NCBI GenBank assembly: GCA_023382935.1
Contig: JAHDXL010000005.1
Coordinates: forward strand, 1 to 53,716
Direction: 5' to 3'
DNA length: 53,716 nucleotides
Source: Phycisphaerales bacterium
GTDB lineage: Bacteria > Planctomycetota > Phycisphaerae > Phycisphaerales > UBA1924
The position numbers were made by a program, and so were the translations under genes. Shown in pieces: positions 33,301-41,638 of this stretch; the first letter of the stretch is position 1; every line of letters starts with the position of its first letter. The notes under the pieces are model-generated. The model had not been told where the DNA came from, did no database searches, and saw nothing but the letters and a program-made list of their open reading frames with translations.

Positions 33301-34857
33301 ACGCTGACGCGTCTGCTCGATGCGGGCACGATCGGGCAGATGGTGGCTTTCCGGCAAGTTGGAGCCCCGCGAACGCTTGGACTTTCATCACTGTCGCTGC
33401 TGGGTGTTTCGGCCGAGAATGACCGGGTTGACCCGCAATACGACCCGCAGGTGGCCAGGAGTCTGTTTGAGTCGCAGAATGCCCTGGACGGGCGTTTCCG
33501 GTCCGAGGCCAGTGACCTGCTCGACGCGGGGACCATGAGGCAGACGTATGCGCGTGTGAAGGACAAGTTGACCGAGTACCGCGGGCAGTACGCGACGTAC
33601 TGGATGCAGACGGTGCCGATGCGGTTCACGGTGCCTTCGGGCAGTGCGCCGGACGTGTGGGGATCCTGGAAAGAGCGGATCGTGCCGACGGCACCGGACA
33701 CGGTGTGCGACAGCCTGCGCGACGCCACGCGCATGGTGCAGGAGGCGATCGAGGCGGTGCCGATGGCGCCGGGGGAGATGGCGGAGTTGGCGTCCTTCCG
33801 CGAGGCGCTGGCGGCCGATGTGCGGAATCTGGCGACCGACGCGCCGTTTCGAACGAACGCGCGGCGGGTGTGGAATAGTTGGCGTGGGCTGGACAGCGCG
33901 GCGGTGGGGGCGATCTCGACGCTGCGGCTGGGGATGCAGCCGAACAAGTTGGCGGACTTCCATCGCGACTATCTGGCAACGACGGAGGTGGTGACGGGGG
34001 CGTGGACGCCGGCGCGGCGGTACTGGCACAGTTTCGTGCAGGCGGGTTTGACGTCGCTGGGTTCGGCGTACACGGCGCAGTCGGACCGGGACATATCGGA
34101 CCTGACCGCGCGAGGGAAGGCGATTCCGCTGGTGAGGGGGCGGGGCGTGACGCGTGTGCTGACGCGCGAAGAACTGATGGAACTGGGCAACGTGGCAGAT
34201 CGTCTGCTGGGTGTGGCAGATCGGCAGGAAGAAGCGCCCCGCGGAGAACGGGCGCCGGACGTATCGCGCGAGATTCAGGAGGAGTTGGACAAGTTGAGCG
34301 GGCGTCGGTCCGCGTTCAACGAACAGCAGCGCATATGGCTGCGGAACGTGAGCCGTGTGGCGAAGGCTTTGACGGGCGGAGCGTCGCCTCCCCAGGTGGC
34401 GATCGTGTTCCCGCGGGTGGACGGCGTTCCGTCGCCGCATCCGAGCAAGGCTTTCTGGGACGAGGACGGTACGTACGCCAGAGTGGAGCGAGGCGGCGTG
34501 CCGTTCGGCAGCGGGGGATACGTGATCAACATCGGAGAGGGCGTCAAGCCCATTGCCGAACGGAGGCTGCCGGACACGGGCGAGCCGATCGTCGTGAAGT
34601 TTTACGCGACGCTCAATGCCTTCCAGAACGGCAACCCGCCGTTCGTGCAGGGAGAGATACCGTCGGCGTGGAACGGGCTGCAACTGTGGCTGCAGAGCGA
34701 CTACAGCCGTGGGCCCGAGCCTCGGCAGATTGACGGGTACACGCTGGTGGAAGTGGCGCGCGATCGACAGGGCAACCCGTTCTACCTGGGCGTGCGTCTG
34801 CCGGAGAATCTGCCGACGTGGGAAGAGTGGCCTTCGCTGGAAACGTGGCCGAACTGA
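30316..34857 (+). CDS. tssM: T6SS membrane-complex protein TssM (IcmF family), unusually long
   Basis: 1513 aa from ATG 30316 (GGAG 7 nt upstream). TssM spans the envelope and connects TssL to TssJ. Two N-terminal membrane helices (about 16-36 and 44-66) precede a cytoplasmic GTPase-like domain with Walker A GEPGSGKTE (131-139) and VMIDTAGRL as the Walker B/G3-like motif, so nucleotide binding looks intact. A third membrane helix lies at about 450-470 (ILMGAAAAAALVIGGWTWFS). The periplasmic part is about 1040 residues, against roughly 700-750 in most TssM, with several helical segments in 700-960. The C-terminal beta domain that meets TssJ should be within the last 200 residues (FYATLNAFQNGNPPFVQGEI). 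Confidence 0.95.
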   Translation: MPSLNMFFNLPMPVKAGLLLASGGGIIMLLFMLMHSNVLPPVVGYLILVVLALAAAAGAAWKLITKKLEKRKAKPFEQKIAESSAAAPQGVSDPGSRAKLDDLRKKFDEGIQVFKEHGKDLYTMPWYVIVGEPGSGKTEAMRHSNVGFPPGLQNQLQGVGGTVNMHWWFTNEAVMIDTAGRLMFEEVEPGQTSEWNEFLKMLRQARPNCPLNGMLLVIPADSLIKDTANDIDRKGSKIAQQLDQIQRALGVRFPVYILISKSDRINGFREFFDELTDPVAAMQMMGWSNPNDLDTAFDPSMVEQHLKTVRDRLVRRRFALLSNPVHSEDPMGRRIDQVDALYAFPDSLVKLAPRLRRYLEMVFVAGEWSQKPLFLRGIYFTSSMREGDALDADLADVLGVQVDALIEGKLWERERSYFLKDVFKEKMFRERGLVTRETNVGKSRRRQSMILMGAAAAAALVIGGWTWFSVQKLSESVAGYAGFWTALAKDIRSKGVGKALADENTRSVMAVSPVASWEYRDGMSNWGLEFSWTLDGKEMGAGTERDRRIDMQETALTHATRIRSMGTTPLIFRFAGALTTDLPRQLPEAQKALLESKVLDAFVNPARSVMGSELGPKEWNRPALDALATLVEMQAIGLPGGPGSGESTPAYERWITSLGFRGDSGEAPFQGRQLTDRGWGTLIETGASGTHAQRLAKILDQTYRTSGGAVDLESLAKALDIESGDALEAVKQGVESFIAAGGLREGSGGLLTELQKFNAAAAEYVRAEEALGAFGGFASVQSREDFRGARSAWLQSVSALEEKKRAVDAVLFASDRSLTAIGRFLTETAQENLKSEMGKRASQDINDSFGLLINAIPVVENAAEFRPEKSRERVKALAELRTKLENKRKALVEEVAGQVEVAFGATPSQYRTAMMTMSAGSREPAYVTRFEAISAVAKMVGEDPAVADVDIFTLAEAVGRLGERMKATPAPAGVASCAAASAAYQRYCETLVVEATLTRLLDAGTIGQMVAFRQVGAPRTLGLSSLSLLGVSAENDRVDPQYDPQVARSLFESQNALDGRFRSEASDLLDAGTMRQTYARVKDKLTEYRGQYATYWMQTVPMRFTVPSGSAPDVWGSWKERIVPTAPDTVCDSLRDATRMVQEAIEAVPMAPGEMAELASFREALAADVRNLATDAPFRTNARRVWNSWRGLDSAAVGAISTLRLGMQPNKLADFHRDYLATTEVVTGAWTPARRYWHSFVQAGLTSLGSAYTAQSDRDISDLTARGKAIPLVRGRGVTRVLTREELMELGNVADRLLGVADRQEEAPRGERAPDVSREIQEELDKLSGRRSAFNEQQRIWLRNVSRVAKALTGGASPPQVAIVFPRVDGVPSPHPSKAFWDEDGTYARVERGGVPFGSGGYVINIGEGVKPIAERRLPDTGEPIVVKFYATLNAFQNGNPPFVQGEIPSAWNGLQLWLQSDYSRGPEPRQIDGYTLVEVARDRQGNPFYLGVRLPENLPTWEEWPSLETWPN

Positions 34858-34877
34858 CCCGCTTGGAGTGATCGAGC

Positions 34878-37800
34878 ATGGTCGACGAGGCGGTGCCAGT
34901 CTGGCTCGGGGCATTCGGGAAGCACCCCGGATGGGATGATCACATCGCCGACCAGGGGCTCGAGACCGAGTTCTTGGTACGGGTGCGGCGGCTGCTGTAT
35001 GTCGAGGGCATCGGCGGGAATCTCGACGCGGGCGCGTGGGACGAACTGAGCGAGGAAGAGCGCACGCCGGGCTTCGACCATGTGTTCCTGTGGCGCACCG
35101 TCGAAGGGCTGATGGTCGGGCGGTTGTGGTCAAGCAGCGACGGCAAGGGGCGGACGCGCTATCCGCTGGTGGTGTGCTGCCAGTCGCGCGGGCTGTCGGG
35201 CGAGTGGGTAGTGGGCCCGTGCCTGGATCGACTGGAGAAACTCGCGGCCGAGTGCCGTCGAGTGACGACGGCGGGCGAAGTGATCAGCCTGATCGACGCG
35301 GCGCGGGCGGACCTGCGTCGATCCGGGCGTGGGGCGCCTCCGGCGCGGCGGGAGCCGCTGGCGCCGCCCAGCGCGATGGCCCGGCTGCATGACCGGTACG
35401 CCGGTGCGCTCGGGCCTGAAGGGCTGCTGCGCGTGAGTTACCAGATGGAGCGCGAGTTCTCGGCGTTCCTTCGGATGGAGGACGAGGGCACGGGAACCCG
35501 TTCGCGCACGGTGGATGTGCGCCCTCGCCACATGCGTGTGCCTTCGTGCGAGTCAGACGTCGGCAAGGCGTGTGCCTTGTGGATGCAGTTCTTGTACGGG
35601 CGTGCAGACCCGGCGGCGCCAGTGCTGGTGTTCGGTCGCGTGGGCGGAGATTTCGTGGACGTGGTGGTGGGCGAGCCGGGGCGGGGTCAGGTTTTCTGTC
35701 TTCAGGCCTCGCCCAAGCGTGTGCCGCTGACGACGGAGATTCCGTACAACGTTGACGAGGCCTTCCGTGCCGAGCAGGCGGCGCGGGTGGAGCGGGGTCG
35801 CACGGGCGAACTGCGCGACATGGACCTGGGCGTGGTGGCCGAGGAATTGCCGCGGATCCGTCGTCCAAAGGTCGGTGGAGCGAAGAAGGGATCGCGGCTG
35901 GGCATCGCGATCGTCATTGTCGCTGTGCTGGTGGCGTTGGGTTGGGCGGTCAAGACGGTGCTGTCGAGCGGAGGTGGGGGTTCGACGATTCAGCCGGAGA
36001 AGAAAGGAAGGGAAGCAAAGCCGGCGGAACGGGAGCCGGTCAAGCCGGCTGAAGGGCCTGCAAGTGCGGAGGTGGTCGCGAAGTTCCGTGCGTGGTGCCT
36101 GGCGTATGACGGGTGGCTGGCGCGGCTGGTGGCGGGAGTGAGGGGCGGCACGGATGGGCTGGAGGGCGATGCGTACCTGGCCGAACGCGTGCGCGGGCCG
36201 GTGCTGGCGGCGATTGCGAACAAGACGGAGTTGAACCCGAGGTACGTGGTGTCGAATCCGCCGGCGACGGCCCGCGAATTGGCCGACCGGGTGCCGGAGG
36301 AGGTGGGCAAGGCGTCCGTCGCGACGGCGACGGAGCAGGCGACAGCGCTGATAGACCAGGTGACTGAGGCGTTGCAGCGGTGGCCGATGCGTCAGAAGGC
36401 CGAGGAGATGGCCACGACGTTCGGCTCGCTGGGCTGGGCGGGGCCTGCGGAGGAGTTGAGAGCGCTGGTGAGCGGAGTGACGCCCGGTGGCGGGGTCGAT
36501 ATCGCCGCCGGCGTGCCCAGGCTGGTGTCGGCGATGCAGCGGCCGGGGATGGAGCAATTGGTGACGGCCGCACGGCAGGTGCAGGAACACCTTGGGGTGA
36601 TCGAGGGCGCGGGGGACGCAGTGCTTTCACGCGCGGCGTCGGATGTGCGCGGCGAACTCAGGTCAGTGGCTGAAGCGCCGAGCCTGGAGGCGGTGCTGTC
36701 CCGCTGGACGGAGGTGCAGGGGCTGGCGGCGACGACGGGCAGTGTGCACGCGTTCCTGAATGATGGTTGGAAACGTGTGGATCGAGCACTGTTCGAGTCG
36801 GAAAGCCCGGTGCATCGGCCGGGCCATGGGGACAAGGGAGCGGTGCTGCTTCAGACCTGGCTGGGCGACGCGCAGCGCGATGTGTACGTGGCGATCGACG
36901 CCGAGCAAGATCCTCGGCGCCGCTGGGCGATCGAGGCCGAACGGGCGCGGCTCGAGGCCGATCTGAAGGAGGTCGAGAGTCGCGCAGGCGAAGACGCCGG
37001 AGCGGCAGTGGCGAGCCTGCGGGCGAGGTTGGAGGGGGTCGGTCGGCAGGCGCAAGAATTGGGGGCGCTGGGATGGAACGCCTTGACGCGCGACCGGATC
37101 GAGTCGGGTGTCGAGCAACTGTCGCGCGAGGTCAGGCTGGTCGAGAGCCAGGTGCGTGACCTTCAGGCCGACGTGAGCAAGGATGTCAGCGCGCAAGTGG
37201 CCGAGATTCGTTCGCGTGCGAGCGTTTCGGAAGATGGGATCATGGCGGCGGATCGTCTGTGGGCGAAGGGGCGCGACGCGCTGCTGGCGCGGTATGAGAG
37301 CGACCAGGACATTCGCGCGTTGACCAGTGCTGCGCGCCAGTTGCAGCGAACTGTGCGACGGATCGAGCAGGCCAGCCGGGTCGAGGGGTGGGAAGCCGAG
37401 GTGCGTCCGGGTTGGAGAAGCCCTGTGATTGCTTCGGCCTTGCAGGCGGCACGGGAGTCGGCGATCGAGGCGCACGCGGGAACACTGGAAGCAGTGTCGG
37501 CGGGCGAAGCGCAGATCGAGGCGGCGTGTCTGGCGGTGGCCGGGCAGATGCAAGGGGTGGTGTCGCGTCTGCGCGACGGGCTGAGCAGACTGGCTGCGGC
37601 GCAGGACCACGTCGCGGCGGGGTATGCGTGGGGCGAGGCATGGGCCGAGGGCGGGAGCATCGGCGAAGCGGCGGCCGCCGCCGGAGCGGCGCTGCCGCCG
37701 ATCGAGCAGGTTGCGCCCGAACTGCATGTGATGCTGGGGCGGCTGGAGCGGGCGGCGTCGGCGGGGCGCGACGAACTGGTCGAGTTGGCGGGCGATCAGG

Positions 37801-39335
37801 CGTTGGGGCTGGCGCGGGTGCAGGCGTGGCGGGCGCTCGACGGCGTGCAACCGGGATGGCCTGCGAATGAAGGCGAGTTGCTGACGGACTTGCGGAATCT
37901 CGCGGAGATCCGCGGCCTGGTGCAGTCGATCTCCGAGGCGGGGCGCCGCGGCGTGCTGACGAATGAACTGAGCCAGGCCATGGCGCGGCGCTGGACGAGG
38001 GCGATGGAGGCAGCGGATGGCTGGGCCGGACTGGCGGCCTGCGATCGGCTGCGGGATGAATGCGGCGGGAGGGTCGAGGCGCTCTCACCGATGCGCCAGT
38101 GGGCGTTGAGCGTGCTTGAAACCCAGGCGGCGATCGCGGGCGGGGGCGACGATGCGGCCAACCAGGAACGGGCGAGGCGGCTGGTCGCGCAGGCCGAATT
38201 GCTGGGCGTGCATCAGGTTGCGGCATGGACTCCGGTGGTGCGATTGCTGGAGGCGATTGCGGCGGAGGATCTGTCGGCGGTTCCGCCGCTCGAACCGGGC
38301 AGCGTGGGGCCTGGGCGCGTGGGCTGGCAGGCTTCGGCGGAGAGCACAGAGGAACGGCTGGTGTATCAGCATCCAAGCGGTGTGCGACTGAGTTTCCACC
38401 TGGTCGAGACGCCGACGGGGGCAACGTATGTCGGGGAGGAGGAACTGAGTGTCGGTGTCGTGACAGCCCTGGTTGAGGCGGATGTGCGGGTCGGGCAGTA
38501 CCTGGCGGCGCAGTGGGAAGAGGCGTCGGGCATGCAAGTGTGGTCCATCATCGGGGGCAAGGACAGGCCTCGCGTGGTGCCTGCGCCCGAGTGGACGGCG
38601 CGCGTGGTCCCGATGGCGACGTACTACCCACCGGGTTTTGAAGCGGGCAAGCCGAGCGCCGAAAGCCCAATGCAGCGGCTGTCGCTCAGGGAGGCGGTGT
38701 ATCTGGCCGGGCAGTTGGGGTGCCGATTGCCGACCGTCGAAGAGTGGCGGGCGGCGTGTGCGGCTGCCGGAGCGGAGGATCTGGGCGCCGGGTGGAACCT
38801 GAGAGATCGCTCGGTGGCCAGGCAACTGGCCCACCTGCAGTCGCTCCCTGGTTGGCGGAAGGACCCGAAGTTGCCGAGCCCGGACGCGACGGCCCTGGGT
38901 TCGGAGACTCGTGAGGGCGCGGGCGTGTTCGAGTTCGATGACGGCGTGCTGTGGGCGGCACCAGTCTCGGGAGGTCCTGCGCTGAAATTCCGCAACATTA
39001 TCGGCAACGTGCAGGAATACGTGATGGCGTCGTGGACTGATCGGGCAAGGGACATTCTCTCGGGCGGCGGAGATCCTCGTGAACGTGCGCTGGGCGAGTG
39101 GCTGGACGCAGCGCGAGGTATCCAGGGGGCGGTCATGGGAGGGTCGATGTTCTCGTCGCCGGAGCGGTCGGTGGACGAGCCGCTGACGGCGAAAGACACC
39201 ATGGGCGGATGGAGTGATGTGGGAGTGAGGCTGGTGTTTTCGCCGGGCGAGGGACGGGTCCGTCGGTCGTTGGGGGCCCGGATTTCGGAAGTTCTTGCGT
39301 CCGCGCCGTTTGTGGAGGTTTCGGGGTCGCGGTAG
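34878..39335 (+). CDS. tagF: TagF domain - TM - helical stalk - FGE-fold protein
   Basis: 1485 aa from ATG 34878, 20 bp after tssM. Residues 1-150 are a TagF domain (VPVWLGAFGKHPGWDDHIAD; RTRYPLVVCCQS). TagF is a cytoplasmic post-translational repressor of T6SS, usually about 230 aa or fused to the phosphatase PppA. Here residues 150-330 continue in the cytoplasm, a membrane helix follows (about 341-362, IAIVIVAVLVALGWAVKTVL), then about 800 residues of charged helical stalk and, from about 1170, an FGE/SUMF1-fold domain (CRLPTVEEWRAAC, IIGNVQEYVMASW, GGWSDVGVRLVF) without FGE catalytic cysteines. The FGE part and C-terminal tail (L.SAPF) match the protein at 22392, showing common descent. 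I infer that it couples an outside signal to TagF repression. Confidence 0.85.
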   Translation: MVDEAVPVWLGAFGKHPGWDDHIADQGLETEFLVRVRRLLYVEGIGGNLDAGAWDELSEEERTPGFDHVFLWRTVEGLMVGRLWSSSDGKGRTRYPLVVCCQSRGLSGEWVVGPCLDRLEKLAAECRRVTTAGEVISLIDAARADLRRSGRGAPPARREPLAPPSAMARLHDRYAGALGPEGLLRVSYQMEREFSAFLRMEDEGTGTRSRTVDVRPRHMRVPSCESDVGKACALWMQFLYGRADPAAPVLVFGRVGGDFVDVVVGEPGRGQVFCLQASPKRVPLTTEIPYNVDEAFRAEQAARVERGRTGELRDMDLGVVAEELPRIRRPKVGGAKKGSRLGIAIVIVAVLVALGWAVKTVLSSGGGGSTIQPEKKGREAKPAEREPVKPAEGPASAEVVAKFRAWCLAYDGWLARLVAGVRGGTDGLEGDAYLAERVRGPVLAAIANKTELNPRYVVSNPPATARELADRVPEEVGKASVATATEQATALIDQVTEALQRWPMRQKAEEMATTFGSLGWAGPAEELRALVSGVTPGGGVDIAAGVPRLVSAMQRPGMEQLVTAARQVQEHLGVIEGAGDAVLSRAASDVRGELRSVAEAPSLEAVLSRWTEVQGLAATTGSVHAFLNDGWKRVDRALFESESPVHRPGHGDKGAVLLQTWLGDAQRDVYVAIDAEQDPRRRWAIEAERARLEADLKEVESRAGEDAGAAVASLRARLEGVGRQAQELGALGWNALTRDRIESGVEQLSREVRLVESQVRDLQADVSKDVSAQVAEIRSRASVSEDGIMAADRLWAKGRDALLARYESDQDIRALTSAARQLQRTVRRIEQASRVEGWEAEVRPGWRSPVIASALQAARESAIEAHAGTLEAVSAGEAQIEAACLAVAGQMQGVVSRLRDGLSRLAAAQDHVAAGYAWGEAWAEGGSIGEAAAAAGAALPPIEQVAPELHVMLGRLERAASAGRDELVELAGDQALGLARVQAWRALDGVQPGWPANEGELLTDLRNLAEIRGLVQSISEAGRRGVLTNELSQAMARRWTRAMEAADGWAGLAACDRLRDECGGRVEALSPMRQWALSVLETQAAIAGGGDDAANQERARRLVAQAELLGVHQVAAWTPVVRLLEAIAAEDLSAVPPLEPGSVGPGRVGWQASAESTEERLVYQHPSGVRLSFHLVETPTGATYVGEEELSVGVVTALVEADVRVGQYLAAQWEEASGMQVWSIIGGKDRPRVVPAPEWTARVVPMATYYPPGFEAGKPSAESPMQRLSLREAVYLAGQLGCRLPTVEEWRAACAAAGAEDLGAGWNLRDRSVARQLAHLQSLPGWRKDPKLPSPDATALGSETREGAGVFEFDDGVLWAAPVSGGPALKFRNIIGNVQEYVMASWTDRARDILSGGGDPRERALGEWLDAARGIQGAVMGGSMFSSPERSVDEPLTAKDTMGGWSDVGVRLVFSPGEGRVRRSLGARISEVLASAPFVEVSGSR

Positions 39336-39443
39336 AACAGGCCGAGACTGGGTATGCTGAAGGCGATACAGGCAGTTGCGGCGGAGACTCCTCCGTCGGC
39401 ACGACTCTTCTTCAGAGGTGTGGGGAAGTCAGAGGAAAAGGGC

Positions 39444-41510
39444 ATGCACCAACAGAAACTTGCGGCCGCGTCGCAGCGGGGCCGGGCATTGCGCGGGTCA
39501 TTGTTGATCAGCATGGTGACGGCCGGGCTGGTCGGAGGATTGGTCGGCATGCCGTCCGCGTGGGCACAGGAGGTCCAGCCCGAGGATCCGGGGATTCCGC
39601 CGCCGCCGGAGATGGTCGGCCAGCCGGCTGCCCGGTCGGGGCAGGCTCCGGCAGTCGATGCGAGTGGGTTTCCGGAGGTGGTCAGCAGCCCGAATGTGCC
39701 GGACCCGGCGGTGGATGGCAAGACGTTCACGGTCAGTTCGATCAACCTGGCGTATCTGCTCGAGCATCCGCAGTTGCCGCCCATCGACGAGTTGATGGAT
39801 GTGCGGGTGGAACTGGTGCAGACGCCGCAGGGCTGGGTGGGGCCGCGGCCGGGCCTTCCGACGATGAGCATGTCGCTGCATGACCTGAGTTCCGGGCAAC
39901 CGCGGGAGTTGTACGAGTCGGCGATCATGGCGATCGGGCGGGCGCTGGTGAAGGAGTTCGGGCGTCGACAGATCCTTGGGGTGGTCGTTGCGCCCGATCC
40001 GGCGCAGATCGACCAGGGCGCGGATCTGCGGGAAGGATCGACGGAACTAACGCTGATGATCTACAACGTGGTGGCGGGGACGGTGAAGACGATCGCGTCG
40101 GGCGAGCGCATCGCGGTGGAGGACCGCATCGACAGCCGCAAGCACCGGCGGATTCTGAGCAACTCTCCGATTCTGCCGTATGACCCGTCGGTGGGGGGAG
40201 AGCGAAGGGATTTGATTCTGCGGGACAAACTGGACGAGTATGCGATGCGTCTGAGCCGACATCCGGGTCGGCGTGTGGACGTGGCGGTGGCGCGTGGCGC
40301 CGGCGAAGCCGAGGCCGAGGTGCAGTATCTCGTGCAGGAGAGCAAGCCGTGGACGGTGTACTTCCAGTTGTCCAACACGGGCACAAAGAACACGGCGGAA
40401 TGGCGTGAGCGGTTCGGATTTGTGCACAACCAGTTGACCAACCGCGACGACATTCTGTCGTTGGAGTACATCACGGCGGGGTTTGACGCCTCGCACGCGG
40501 TGGTGGGTTCGTATGAAGCGCGGATGGGCGACCTCGAGTGGCTGCGGTGGCGGGTGTCGGGAACGTACAACGAGTACGACGCCTCGGAGGTGGGGGCTCT
40601 GCGCGAGGATTTCGAGGGCACAGGCTGGACGTGGGGCGGCGACCTGATCGCCAACGTCTTCCAGAAGGGCAACCTGTTCGTCGACGTGGTCGGCGGCATT
40701 CGGTACGAGCACATCGAAGTGAGCAACGTGACGCTCGGGGCCCTGTCGGAAGGGGAGGACGACCTTTTTATTCCGCACCTTGGTGTCCAGGTTGAGAGGG
40801 TGGGCGAGACGTTCAACGTGTTCGGCTCGCTGAACTTTGAATGGACTGTGTCGGAGATTTCCGGTGCGACGGTCGATTCGCTAGAGCGGCTGGGCCGCCT
40901 GTCTCCGGACGAGGACTGGTACACCCTGCAGTGGGATGTGCAGACGAGTTTTTATCTCGAGCCGTTGTTCAACTATGCGGCCTGGGCCGATCCGTCGACG
41001 CCGGAGTCATCGACGCTGGCCCACGAGATGTTCCTGTCTTTCCGGGGTCAGTACGCCTTCGGACACCGGTTGATTCCGAATGCCGAGCAGGTGCTGGGCG
41101 GGCTGTACACGGTGCGCGGGTACGAGGAATCGTCGACGGCGGGCGACACGACGTGGGTGGGGACGGTCGAGTATCGCTTCCACCTGCCGCGGTCGCTGAA
41201 GATTGATCCGGACCCGAAGGGGCGCCTGTTCGGACGGGAGTTCAAGGCCCGGCCGCAGCAGGTCTATGCCCGCCCGGACTGGGATTTGATCTTCAAGGGC
41301 TTCCTGGACGTAGGGCAGACGAAGAACAGCGACCGGCGGGTGTTCGAGCGGGACGAGACGCTGGTGGGGGCGGGGGTGGGGATGGAGTTGTCCATCTACA
41401 ACAACATCAGTTTCCGGACCGACTGGGGTTTCGTGTTGGATGAGGTTGGTGACGGTCAGCAGGAGGTCGGCGACAACCGTCTGCATGTTGTGTTGACAAT
41501 CCTCTTCTAA
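39444..41510 (+). CDS. TpsB-type outer-membrane transporter (two-partner secretion)
   Basis: 688 aa. ATG 39444 is chosen because GAGGAAAAGG precedes it and a signal peptide follows (RGSLLISMVTAGLVGGLVGM ... AWA, cut near residue 42). A proline-rich linker (45-60) is followed by POTRA-like segments (about 90-290, e.g. FTVSSINLAYLLEH and LTLMIYNVVAGTVKTIASGE) and a beta-barrel of the Omp85/ShlB/FhaC type (about 310-688). The barrel has the signature VRGY in GGLYTVRGYEES and ends in LHVVLTILF with terminal Phe, the outer-membrane insertion signal. It would secrete the TpsA protein encoded next. The pair lies between the TagF gene and tssA, an unusual place. Confidence 0.88.
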   Translation: MHQQKLAAASQRGRALRGSLLISMVTAGLVGGLVGMPSAWAQEVQPEDPGIPPPPEMVGQPAARSGQAPAVDASGFPEVVSSPNVPDPAVDGKTFTVSSINLAYLLEHPQLPPIDELMDVRVELVQTPQGWVGPRPGLPTMSMSLHDLSSGQPRELYESAIMAIGRALVKEFGRRQILGVVVAPDPAQIDQGADLREGSTELTLMIYNVVAGTVKTIASGERIAVEDRIDSRKHRRILSNSPILPYDPSVGGERRDLILRDKLDEYAMRLSRHPGRRVDVAVARGAGEAEAEVQYLVQESKPWTVYFQLSNTGTKNTAEWRERFGFVHNQLTNRDDILSLEYITAGFDASHAVVGSYEARMGDLEWLRWRVSGTYNEYDASEVGALREDFEGTGWTWGGDLIANVFQKGNLFVDVVGGIRYEHIEVSNVTLGALSEGEDDLFIPHLGVQVERVGETFNVFGSLNFEWTVSEISGATVDSLERLGRLSPDEDWYTLQWDVQTSFYLEPLFNYAAWADPSTPESSTLAHEMFLSFRGQYAFGHRLIPNAEQVLGGLYTVRGYEESSTAGDTTWVGTVEYRFHLPRSLKIDPDPKGRLFGREFKARPQQVYARPDWDLIFKGFLDVGQTKNSDRRVFERDETLVGAGVGMELSIYNNISFRTDWGFVLDEVGDGQQEVGDNRLHVVLTILF

Positions 41511-41638
41511 TCCGCGGGAATCGCGGGTATGTTCAATGGCGACAAAGGTTTGTCGGTTAGTGATCACGTCCGATAGCAGGCGCTCATGACCCCGGGGTCG
41601 CGAACTCGGGGCTTGGTGCGAGAGATCAGGAGCGAGCG

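Noticed and set aside
33388-35133. Long minus-strand open frame opposite tssM/tagF
   Set aside because: It is a shadow of two recognised T6SS genes, with typical antisense Arg/His/Pro composition.
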